Source: an uncultured Bacteroidia bacterium
GTDB lineage: Bacteria > Bacteroidota > Bacteroidia > SpSt-205
Assembly (NCBI GenBank): GCA_937995505.1
Contig: CALKJV010000206.1
Location: forward strand, 1 to 12,397
Length of the DNA: 12,397 nt
Reading direction: 5' to 3'
In this document: piece after piece, positions 6,306 to 12,397 of the stretch
Layout: the number at the start of each line of letters is the position of its first letter
Numbering within the stretch: position 1 is the first letter of the stretch
Position numbers and translations under genes: made by a program
Notes under the pieces: model-generated
Database searches by the model: none
What the model was told of the DNA's origin: nothing
What the model saw: only the letters and a program-made list of their open reading frames with translations

Positions 6306-7686
6306 ACGCGAGCAGCGCCAAAAAGGGCTTCGGATACAGGCCGGCTAAAAGCGATAGTCCAATCAGCAGCCATATGACAGCTTCCTGCGCCGGGAGGGAT
6401 AGGAGTTCTTGGGGGCCGGGTATAGCTTCAGTAGGCTTCGCCAGCTCTCGATAGGCCCGTAGAAAGTACACTCCCGTAAGGGGTAGGCTCGCTGCCGGCG
6501 CTAAGGCCCAAGCCCAACCTGCCCCCTCGCCCGTACCCCAAATAATCAGCATTTCTGAGATGAAGAGCGCCATCCCCGGCACTCCTATCGCCCCGAAAAA
6601 GAGCAAAACGGTCGCCCCTTGCATGCGCGGATTAGCCCACAGGAGGCCGACGAGGTACCGAAGGGAACGGCTCCCGTAGCGCTTCTCTATAAGTCCTACC
6701 CACGCAAAAAGTCCCGCACTGATAAGCCCGTGGGTAAAGAGCTGGTAATATGCTCCTTCCGTGCCCTGAGGGGAGCCGGCCCCTGCTCCTATGGCGACCA
6801 GAGCCATGTGCCCGATAGAAGTAAAGGCTACCATCCGCTTGAGGTCTATTTGGCCCGTGGCCACCGCAGCCGCATACCCTAACGAGAGCGCCCCCCACAC
6901 CAGGAGAGAAAGCGTATAGCCCTGAAACCAAACCCAATACAATAACCCATAGCCTCCTAGCTTGAGTAAGATTCCGGCGAGAAGCATGGAGATAGCGGTA
7001 TCGGCTTCCACATGAGCTTCGCCTAGCCAGCTGTGTAGCGGCACTAAGGGGAGCTTGACCGCTAAGCCTAAAGTCATCAGCCACCAAGGTCCCCAAGCGA
7101 GGGGCTCGGCTCGCCACCCTTCCCAAAACCCTCCCTGTCCCCCCTCTACAAAAGCCCAAAGGAGTCCTATAAGGAGCAGTACCGATCCCCCCAGCGTAAA
7201 GAGAGCAAACTTAACGGCAGCGGCGCGCCGCCCCAGCCCTCCCCAGCCGTAAATCAGCAAAAATGCCGGTACAAGCGAAGCCTCGTAAAAGACAAAAAAG
7301 AGCAGCACATCTTTCGCTAAAAAGACCCCCTGTGCAAAACCAATTGTCATATACACCAGCGCGACAAAAGCGCGTATCCGGGCCACATACAGAAAAGCAT
7401 AAAACAACGCTGCATGCCCAATAAGGATAGTGAGCGCCACGAGGAGGAGGTTTGCGGGGTGGATGCCGAGGGCGTAAAACACGGGCTGCCCTCCTAGGCG
7501 AAACCATTCCAAGGTATAGGAAGGCCCCAGCCCCCGATACTCTATACACAGGTAGAGCCACAGAAGGGCCTGAGCGAAGCCCTGCAGCGTAAGCCACCCT
7601 AAGAGCATTCGGCGTGGGAGAAAGAGTGCCACTAGACCTGCCAGTACAGGTCCGAGCCAGAGACTATTCAGCGCAAAAGCCGCCAT
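6292..7686 (-). CDS. nuoM: NADH-quinone oxidoreductase subunit M
   Basis: This 464-residue membrane protein is the middle proton-pumping subunit of complex I and the best conserved of the three here. Motifs: FFVFYEASLVPAFLLIY (130-146, TM5 Glu135), LAVKLPLVPLHSW (208-220, Lys211, His218), LGEAHVEADTAISMLLAG (221-238), ILLKLGGYGLL (239-249, Lys242), DLKRMVAFTSIGHMALV (281-297), HGLISAGLF (319-327) and the TM12 glutamate in MALFISEMLII (372-382, Glu378). I chose the ATG at 7686: it has a strong SD (GGAGGAGG) 6 nt upstream and leaves a 19-bp overlap with nuoL. An in-frame TTG at 7722 would add 12 residues with no support. The stop overlaps nuoN by 14 bp. Length is near the lower end for NuoM. 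Confidence 0.94.
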   Translation of the reverse strand: MAAFALNSLWLGPVLAGLVALFLPRRMLLGWLTLQGFAQALLWLYLCIEYRGLGPSYTLEWFRLGGQPVFYALGIHPANLLLVALTILIGHAALFYAFLYVARIRAFVALVYMTIGFAQGVFLAKDVLLFFVFYEASLVPAFLLIYGWGGLGRRAAAVKFALFTLGGSVLLLIGLLWAFVEGGQGGFWEGWRAEPLAWGPWWLMTLGLAVKLPLVPLHSWLGEAHVEADTAISMLLAGILLKLGGYGLLYWVWFQGYTLSLLVWGALSLGYAAAVATGQIDLKRMVAFTSIGHMALVAIGAGAGSPQGTEGAYYQLFTHGLISAGLFAWVGLIEKRYGSRSLRYLVGLLWANPRMQGATVLLFFGAIGVPGMALFISEMLIIWGTGEGAGWAWALAPAASLPLTGVYFLRAYRELAKPTEAIPGPQELLSLPAQEAVIWLLIGLSLLAGLYPKPFLALLAYVGA

Positions 7687-9068
7687 ATAAGCCCTCCTCC
7701 AAGCGTAATCAAAAGGCCCCAACGCAGGGCTTGGGCATAGGGCATAGGAGAACCTTCGCTGGTAAGGGTAGTAAGCCCCTGGCGAAGCCTATGTGCCGCT
7801 GCCCGCCAACCCCGCCCTGAAGCCCAGCTCTCCACCTTTTCTGCTTGCCGAGCTACGGCTAAAAAAGCTAACCCAAACTTATCAAACGCATGCGTTAGTT
7901 GGGTGTCAAGCCAGCGCATAGAACGCCCCACTTTCCCCCATACCCAAAAAGCTCCCGCAAAAAGCCACAGAAAAATTCTATCTAGCCGCCAGCCACCCTT
8001 CCATCGGGCTATCAGCGCACCGACCAGTATCCCTACACTCAGCACTGGCACAGGCATAAGAGGCCCCTCCGCTAAGGCCTTACCCACTAGAAGCACGACT
8101 GGCAAGAGAAGGAGAAACTCAGAGCCCCTCTCCATGCGCCATGCGAAGCGAAGTCCTCCCACTACCTTCCCTAACGATACAGCTACTAGCCCCTCGGTCA
8201 CTAAGAGAAACTCATCGGCCTGAGCCCCACTTCCTACGAGAAGCACCATGGCTACCAGACTCAGCCCCATCGTGAGAGGTCCCATTACGCGCACTTTCTG
8301 CGTAAGGCCTATGAGCAGAAATAGGGCGGCTTTAAGGTAGGCGTGTTCTAGAAGGTAAGCCTCCATCTGAACAGGCTGAGCCGTGAGCCGCAAGGCTGCG
8401 GCAAGGTGCGCCGCCGTGGTCCAAGCCAAAATTACCTTCGGATGGCGGCTCCCTAAAGCTCCTATCGCTGCCAAAATCCCACTTACTCCGGCTACTTTGC
8501 CCCAAAGGCCCCAGTCTATCCCCAACCCCCATTCGGGATAGCGTACCATCCAGTACACGCCTAAGGTGACGAGGAGGGCTGAATGAAGCAACGCAGACAC
8601 TGGCGCTGGGGCATACATCGCCTGAATAAGCCAAAAGGTGAAGGGGAATAGCCCTCCCTTCACGAACCCAGCTATGAGAAATCCTTCTGGAAAGCGCCCT
8701 TGCGAAAAAGCCGCTGCCAGCCAGAAGGCATCTCCCAGCCGATTCACAGCGAAGGTCAAAAAAGCTACTGTCTGGGCCCGGGCACTCGGACGGCTCTGTA
8801 CGATAAGCCCCCATGCGGCGACACTTACCAGCTCCCATCCTGCGAAGATCCCTATCCAGCTTTTTCCCTCTACGAAAAGCGCCACTCCAGCTACTGCGAG
8901 GAGGTAGAGCAGTCCATAGGCAGCAAAAGCTCGCTTGGCATAGAAGGCCGTATAGAGCGCTACCCCCCCTGTAATCCAGCAGGCAGCTTGAAGTAAAGGT
9001 TCCTGTATAAGGGCACTCAGCGCTATAAGGGGCGGGAAAGCGCCTAACAGTACCCAGCGGAGCTGCAC
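7668..9068 (-). CDS. nuoL: NADH-quinone oxidoreductase subunit L-like, strongly reduced
   Basis: The 466-residue protein is a shortened NuoL; typical members have about 600-650. Recognisable landmarks: IFAGWELVSVAAWGLI (74-89) with the TM5 Glu79, FAVNRLGDAFWL (106-117), the TM7 segment FVKGGLFPFTFWL (135-147) with Lys137, APAPVSALLHSALLVTLGVYW (153-173), HPKVILAWTT (209-218, the DIKKVLAYST equivalent), and LEHAYLKAALFLLIG (240-254). The end keeps the NuoL-type pattern LTSEGSPMPYAQAL (435-448). Glu79 sits some 65 residues earlier than E. coli Glu144, so about two N-terminal helices are missing. The usual TM12 AGFWSKDEIL is replaced by SGAQADEFLL (280-289), without Lys. The start is GTG directly after the purQ TAA, which is in the same frame, so no N-terminal extension is possible. 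Function as a proton channel is inferred and may be weakened. Confidence 0.85.
   Translation of the reverse strand: MQLRWVLLGAFPPLIALSALIQEPLLQAACWITGGVALYTAFYAKRAFAAYGLLYLLAVAGVALFVEGKSWIGIFAGWELVSVAAWGLIVQSRPSARAQTVAFLTFAVNRLGDAFWLAAAFSQGRFPEGFLIAGFVKGGLFPFTFWLIQAMYAPAPVSALLHSALLVTLGVYWMVRYPEWGLGIDWGLWGKVAGVSGILAAIGALGSRHPKVILAWTTAAHLAAALRLTAQPVQMEAYLLEHAYLKAALFLLIGLTQKVRVMGPLTMGLSLVAMVLLVGSGAQADEFLLVTEGLVAVSLGKVVGGLRFAWRMERGSEFLLLLPVVLLVGKALAEGPLMPVPVLSVGILVGALIARWKGGWRLDRIFLWLFAGAFWVWGKVGRSMRWLDTQLTHAFDKFGLAFLAVARQAEKVESWASGRGWRAAAHRLRQGLTTLTSEGSPMPYAQALRWGLLITLGGGLIWRLLR
7693..7700 (-). promoter_or_regulatory. Strong Shine-Dalgarno of nuoM
   Basis: GGAGGAGG on the minus strand lies 6 nt before the ATG at 7686, inside the end of nuoL. 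It is the only strong SD I see in the window. It decides the nuoM start and contrasts with the genes whose promoters abut the start codon. Confidence 0.65.
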
Positions 9069-9719
9069 TTATTTTTTTTCTAAGTAGCGGGCGATTCCCC
9101 GCAGAAAGTCTAAGCCATCACAACTGCCCTGATAAGGGTCGCAAGCCCTTTCGGGATGGGGCATGAGGCCTACTACCGTACCTGAGGGATTGGCAAAGCC
9201 AGCGATGGCGGCATAGCTCCCATTCGGAGCGGGCAGTGGCACATACCGTAGTCCCCACTCAGGCAAAACTTGTGCAGGTACATAGCGCCCTTCTGCATGG
9301 GCTATCGGAAGCCTGTACCGCCGCCCCCCTATGTACGGAGCGAGCGGCCCCTCCCCAAAAGGCTCTACTTCAACTACCCGGCACAGAAAGCGCCCATTTG
9401 CATTACGCCGCAGGGCCCCAGGAAGCCAACCGGCCTCTACTAACACTTGAAACCCATTACAGATGCCCATCACAAAGCCGCCGCGTCGCCAAAACTCGGC
9501 TATTGCGTCCATAACTGGGGCAAATCGGGCGATAGCCCCCGCCCGCAAATAATCCCCATAAGAAAACCCCCCCGGCAAAAAAACCGCCTCTAAGGCAGGA
9601 AGACGGCTCATCTCGTGCCACAAAAACTGAGGCACAAAGCCAGCTCTTTCTAGTGCATAGTACAGGTCTCGGTCGCAATTACTGCCGGGGAAGACGACAA
9701 CCCCTGCTCTCAAGCGCAT
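9069..9719 (-). CDS. purQ: Phosphoribosylformylglycinamidine synthase, glutaminase subunit
   Basis: PurQ releases ammonia from glutamine for PurL, the fourth step of de novo purine synthesis (FGAR to FGAM), acting in a cytosolic PurLQS complex. The 216-residue class I amidotransferase is complete: VVFPGSNCDRD (8-18), PGGFSYGDYLRAGAIA (49-64), the nucleophile Cys87 in MGICNGFQVL, RLPIAHAEGRY (136-146) and the catalytic His188/Glu190 in GLMPHPERA. As a stand-alone PurQ it implies separate purL and purS, neither in this window. The ATG lies 10 bp inside the end of the M16 gene, and a TACTTTTG element stands 7 nt upstream, so it may have its own leaderless transcript. It ends LEKK with an A8 run, then TAA, immediately followed by the nuoL GTG. 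Confidence 0.96.
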   Translation of the reverse strand: MRLRAGVVVFPGSNCDRDLYYALERAGFVPQFLWHEMSRLPALEAVFLPGGFSYGDYLRAGAIARFAPVMDAIAEFWRRGGFVMGICNGFQVLVEAGWLPGALRRNANGRFLCRVVEVEPFGEGPLAPYIGGRRYRLPIAHAEGRYVPAQVLPEWGLRYVPLPAPNGSYAAIAGFANPSGTVVGLMPHPERACDPYQGSCDGLDFLRGIARYLEKK

Positions 9720-10948
9720 GCAGGGGCAAAAGTAAGCGTCTCAGGCCCCACGACTACCTGGATAGGCAGGGTAGCTGGTAACTCTAACTCCGGCCAAGGC
9801 TTCGTGTCTGCAGCGCTAACCTCCATCGCTTGCTGATAGTACAGATCTACAGAACGGCCGCGGACAATTAGATGGGATAAACGGCGTACCCACTCCCCTG
9901 CTGTTTCGGGCATAAGCTGGGCTAAAAGGAAATTCCGACATTCCAGAAATAGCTGGGGGGTGGGAAAAGGCTGCTTTGCCCATCGGGCCACCTCTTCGGC
10001 AATACTCTCCAGAGCAGCGGTGGCTTGGTCGTGTCGCACCTCCGCAGAAATGTGGAGCGCACTGCCTGCCCAAGTCTCTTCTGCCCGCGCATAAATCCCA
10101 TAGGTAAGGCCCTTTTCTTCACGCACAGTACGCATGAGCTGGGAGCCGAAATAGCCCCCTAATCGCAAAAGCGCTAAGCGATACAGCCCATACAGAGGAT
10201 GTGCCGAGCGAACCCAAGGCGCTGCTAAGCGAAGAGAGACTTGTTTAGCGGCCAAGAACGCCTCCGAATGAGTATGCGGGTTCCAGGTAGGTAAAGGCAG
10301 GGAATACGAGAGTGAGGCGTGCTTATCTGCCCACTTAGCTACGCCAGAGGGGAGCACAGGCGCACTAAGTATGAGGGCCCGCAGCCCGCGTCGTAAAAAG
10401 CGCTCATAAAAGGTAGGCAGCGCAGCTAAGTCTATCGCACGCAAATCCCCAGGTGACGCCACATCCCCTAAGGCGTAACTTTTACCCCAGAGAACTTTTT
10501 TGAGGTAGGCCTCGGCTCGGTAAGCTGGATTAGCCCAAGCGCGTTCCTGGGCTTCTGCGAGGCGCTCCAGGTGGGCCTGTACCGCCGGTCCTTCCAAGAT
10601 AGGCGCCTCCACCGCTATACGCACAAGCTCGAGCGCCGAAGATACGTTTTCAGCCAGTCCCTCTGCTTGTAAGAGGATAGCGTCTGGAGTAGCCTCCCAA
10701 GACCAGTGCCATCCTAGGCGTCGCAAGCGTCTATTCAGCTCACCTTTGGGATAAAAACGATTCTCTTCTGCGAGGAGACGCAGGAGCAGTCGGCGCAAGC
10801 CGTCGGGATACTCGCGCAGTGCCGGTGCCTCCCATACTAACGCTACATGGGCTAAAGGGCCTCTTTCTCGTATCCAGTAAAGAGGTAAGCCCTGTACGCT
10901 TGTCACCTCTGGCTGAGGCGGGGGCACCCACTCTAGCCGAAAGCTCAT
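9710..10948 (-). CDS. M16 (pitrilysin/PqqL-type) peptidase homologue lacking the zinc motif
   Basis: The 412-residue protein has the two-lobed M16 layout, but the HxxEH zinc motif is gone: the expected position reads DGLRRLLLRLLAEEN (49-63), with no histidine. The second lobe keeps the substrate-binding signature GGYFGSQLMRTVREEKGLTYGIYA (about 264-287), including the Arg and Tyr that the non-catalytic partner contributes in two-chain M16 enzymes. There is no signal peptide. In known systems such inactive subunits pair with an HxxEH-containing chain usually encoded next door; none is seen here. It is therefore either the regulatory half of a split peptidase whose mate lies elsewhere, or a non-proteolytic binding protein. 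Its ATG overlaps the SHOCT gene's TGA (ATGA), a GGAG lies 6 nt upstream, and its end overlaps purQ by 10 bp. Confidence 0.85.
   Translation of the reverse strand: MSFRLEWVPPPQPEVTSVQGLPLYWIRERGPLAHVALVWEAPALREYPDGLRRLLLRLLAEENRFYPKGELNRRLRRLGWHWSWEATPDAILLQAEGLAENVSSALELVRIAVEAPILEGPAVQAHLERLAEAQERAWANPAYRAEAYLKKVLWGKSYALGDVASPGDLRAIDLAALPTFYERFLRRGLRALILSAPVLPSGVAKWADKHASLSYSLPLPTWNPHTHSEAFLAAKQVSLRLAAPWVRSAHPLYGLYRLALLRLGGYFGSQLMRTVREEKGLTYGIYARAEETWAGSALHISAEVRHDQATAALESIAEEVARWAKQPFPTPQLFLECRNFLLAQLMPETAGEWVRRLSHLIVRGRSVDLYYQQAMEVSAADTKPWPELELPATLPIQVVVGPETLTFAPACA
9727..9734 (-). promoter_or_regulatory. Bacteroidota -7 element (TACTTTTG) internal to the M16 gene, before purQ
   Basis: On the minus strand TACTTTTG is followed by 7 nt and then the purQ ATG. 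It lies inside the last codons of the M16 homologue. It has the same sequence as the element before the DUF697-SHOCT gene. It would allow purQ-nuoLMN to be expressed separately from the two upstream genes. Confidence 0.45.
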
Positions 10949-11505
10949 AGGCGCTCCAAAAGTTTCTTTTTCTGCGCTTCGTACTCCTCTGCGGTCAATA
11001 CCCCACTTTCGTAGAGGGTATGGAGCTTGCGCAGCTTTTCGTAGGGGTCATCGGTGGGAGTTTCTTTGCGAAGGTCTTCGTATACCGCTTGTCCTCGGCG
11101 AAAGGCCCGTTTATAGGCCTCGCTAGCCGTGGCCGTATTGAAGTCGCGTAGGGTCCCCCCTGCTGCGAAATGTTCTTGGAAGACGCGTCCTACTGCATAG
11201 GTGGTTGCAGCGGCGAGGACTGAGGCGGCGAGGCCTCCGGTAAGCCAGCCCACGCCGGGAATGAGCTTTATCAGCGTAGCTCCCCCTCTCACGGCTGTAC
11301 CACCGACTAGGCCTGCTATAAGCCCTTTTGCTAAGCCTGGCACGAAAGAAACTCCATACAAGCCCGCTAGCTTCCGCACGAGATTGAGTTGCACGGCGGC
11401 GGTCGTCGCCCAGTCCGCAAAAGGGATTGGAAGAAGCCCCGCCCCCATCGCTACTATCATATGCTCACGGATGAGCTTCTCAGCCCGCTGAGTCCGATCC
11501 TCCAT
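10945..11505 (-). CDS. DUF697-like membrane protein with C-terminal SHOCT domain
   Basis: The 186-residue protein has an N-terminal DUF697-like region: REHMIVAMGAGLLPIPFADW (13-32) followed by TTAAVQLNLVRKLAGLYGV. Glycine-rich hydrophobic stretches (about 55-110: GLAKGLIAGLVGG, LIPGVGWLTGGLAASVLAAA) may insert in or associate with the membrane. The last 33 residues, YEKLRKLHTLYESGVLTAEE onward (154-186), are a clear SHOCT motif, a short helical hairpin often found at the ends of membrane or stress proteins and thought to mediate oligomerisation. No GTPase domain, the usual DUF697 companion, is present. It is the first gene of the tight minus-strand array, with a TACTTTTG promoter element 4 nt from its ATG, and overlaps the M16 start by 4 bp. 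Function unknown. Confidence 0.85.
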   Translation of the reverse strand: MEDRTQRAEKLIREHMIVAMGAGLLPIPFADWATTAAVQLNLVRKLAGLYGVSFVPGLAKGLIAGLVGGTAVRGGATLIKLIPGVGWLTGGLAASVLAAATTYAVGRVFQEHFAAGGTLRDFNTATASEAYKRAFRRGQAVYEDLRKETPTDDPYEKLRKLHTLYESGVLTAEEYEAQKKKLLERL

Positions 11506-11509
11506 CTGG

Positions 11510-11517
11510 CAAAAGTA
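11510..11517 (-). promoter_or_regulatory. Bacteroidota -7 element (TACTTTTG) of the SHOCT-M16-purQ-nuoLMN operon
   Basis: TACTTTTG on the minus strand is followed by CCAG and the ATG at 11505. The 4-nt spacing is short enough that the transcript should begin at or near the A of the start codon. It lies in the 18-bp gap after the PhoD-like gene. No TTG at -33 is visible. Confidence 0.55.
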
Positions 11518-11523
11518 CGCCGC

Positions 11524-12397
11524 TCAGCGCTTCAGAATGCGGTAGGTTTCGGTGGGGCCTTTCTCACCCATTATCTGCAGTAACCACACACCCGCCGATA
11601 ATCTCTCTAAGGGTACTTGATAGTAATGCGTACCAGCCCCAGCTATGCGCACCCTGTATGTCCCCCCTTGCTTGCCATCTACCGAGAGTAGCGTAAGCTG
11701 CACCTCCTGAGGAATTGGGCTATACAGCTGTAGGGTGACAAACTCCTGGGCGGGATTAGGATAGACCCCAATGAGCAGCGGCTGCGGGTTTGCTACGCTC
11801 GTGGTAGGTCCTCTTGCGATAAGCGGTGGGTTATAACCCATAGGAGCGGTGGTAGGGGAGTTCGCTTTACGCAGAAACCTTTCGCCAGCTCGCACATACC
11901 AGCTCTCGCCCGGCGATTCCCCAGGCTGCGGCTGCGCAATGGTATTCACAAAGTACCAGTCCCCCTGCACACTGTCAGGCTTAATATCCAACACAATATA
12001 GCCGTGTTTTGCGAGATCCACATATTTTATGTGTGGGTTTTGCGATTTTACAAGGCTAGCGTTAGCAAAGTTCCCCAAAAAAGCTGCATTGGCCGAGGTA
12101 ATGCTTGGGGTTACAAACTCCACCGCTGTGGAGCCTGCACCGGTATTAGGATTGTAAGTGCCTGGGCCGAAAGGCAGATCATTGCCCCAGGAAGTATGAA
12201 TATCTCCTGTCAGAAACACCACATTACTGATGTTATTTTGGATAAGGCTATCCATAATGCGAGTGCGTTCAGCGGGATAGCCATCCCACTGGTCGCTATT
12301 TACAATAAAAGTACCGAAGGGTGTCGTAACCCGCAAAGGGGCTACCATTACCTGTTGGGGCAGGATTCGCCAGGTGGCGGCAGAGGTTTTGAGTCCC
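11524..12397 (-). CDS. PhoD-like metallophosphatase with T9SS sorting domain (5' end beyond the window)
   Basis: 290 residues of the C-terminal part are present; the frame stays open to the right edge. The edge residues include SAATWRILPQQVMVAPL, a PhoD hallmark, so the gene starts outside and not at the internal ATG at 12348. PhoD-family (PF09423) landmarks: DQWDGYPAER (35-44 of the visible part) and the metal-binding VVFLTGDIHTSWGNDL (59-74, with Asp65 and His67). These enzymes are exported metal-dependent phosphomonoesterases or phosphodiesterases that scavenge phosphate. The last ~85 residues form a type IX secretion sorting domain, from IGVYPNPAQEFVTLQLYS to GVWLLQIMGEKG and a terminal YRILKR. 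The enzyme is therefore expected to cross the outer membrane and be released or anchored at the surface. The next gene downstream is 18 bp away with its own promoter element. Confidence 0.92.
   Translation of the reverse strand, partial: GLKTSAATWRILPQQVMVAPLRVTTPFGTFIVNSDQWDGYPAERTRIMDSLIQNNISNVVFLTGDIHTSWGNDLPFGPGTYNPNTGAGSTAVEFVTPSITSANAAFLGNFANASLVKSQNPHIKYVDLAKHGYIVLDIKPDSVQGDWYFVNTIAQPQPGESPGESWYVRAGERFLRKANSPTTAPMGYNPPLIARGPTTSVANPQPLLIGVYPNPAQEFVTLQLYSPIPQEVQLTLLSVDGKQGGTYRVRIAGAGTHYYQVPLERLSAGVWLLQIMGEKGPTETYRILKR

Noticed and set aside
7206..7213. TAAGTTTG on the minus strand inside nuoM, and another at 7874-7881 inside nuoL
   Set aside because: Both fit TAnnTTTG but lie mid-gene, far from any start. 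About six random matches are expected in the window, so these are background.
7687..7722. Longer nuoM starting at TTG 7722
   Set aside because: The extra 12 residues come from nuoL codons, the start is TTG, and the ATG at 7686 has a strong SD and begins at the normal first helix.
12346..12348. ATG at 12348 as start of the PhoD-like gene
   Set aside because: The frame is open upstream to the window edge and encodes the conserved TWRILPQQV segment, so this Met is internal.

Overview
The window looks like a chromosomal segment of a Bacteroidota (Bacteroidetes/Chlorobi group) bacterium with fairly GC-rich DNA. Three things point there. The partial gene at the right edge ends in a Por-type (type IX secretion) sorting domain. 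Exact matches to the Bacteroidota -7 promoter element TAnnTTTG lie just upstream of five start codons. Shine-Dalgarno sequences are mostly absent. No tRNA, rRNA, CRISPR, transposase or phage gene is visible. Gene density is very high, with many overlaps.

Left part (1-4802): a minus-strand exported peroxiredoxin (34-531) diverges across 60 bp from a plus-strand lipoprotein combining a c-type haem motif with a YVTN-like beta-propeller (592-2130). Three overlapping plus-strand genes follow (2161-3614): a SiaB-like kinase, a SiaC-like phosphoprotein and a coiled-coil membrane protein. This resembles the Pseudomonas siaBCD switch, but a membrane-anchored coiled coil stands where the diguanylate cyclase SiaD would be. 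A cysteine desulfurase (3648-4802) closes the plus-strand block.

Middle (4803-5081): the convergent gap holds about 2.4 copies of a 110-bp tandem repeat rich in ACAGAG and no credible gene.

Right part (5082-12397, all minus strand): transcription runs right to left. A PhoD-like phosphatase with a T9SS tail (partial) is followed by a tight six-gene array: DUF697-SHOCT protein, M16 peptidase homologue without the zinc motif, purQ, nuoL, nuoM, nuoN. The genes overlap by 4, 10, 0, 19 and 14 bp. Purine biosynthesis is thus transcriptionally joined to the proton-pumping membrane arm of complex I. The three Nuo proteins are recognisable antiporter-like subunits, but NuoL and NuoN are short and divergent.

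Most worth a second look are the SiaBC module with a non-enzymatic third protein, the run of apparently leaderless TAnnTTTG promoters, the reduced NuoL/NuoN, and the tandem repeat.
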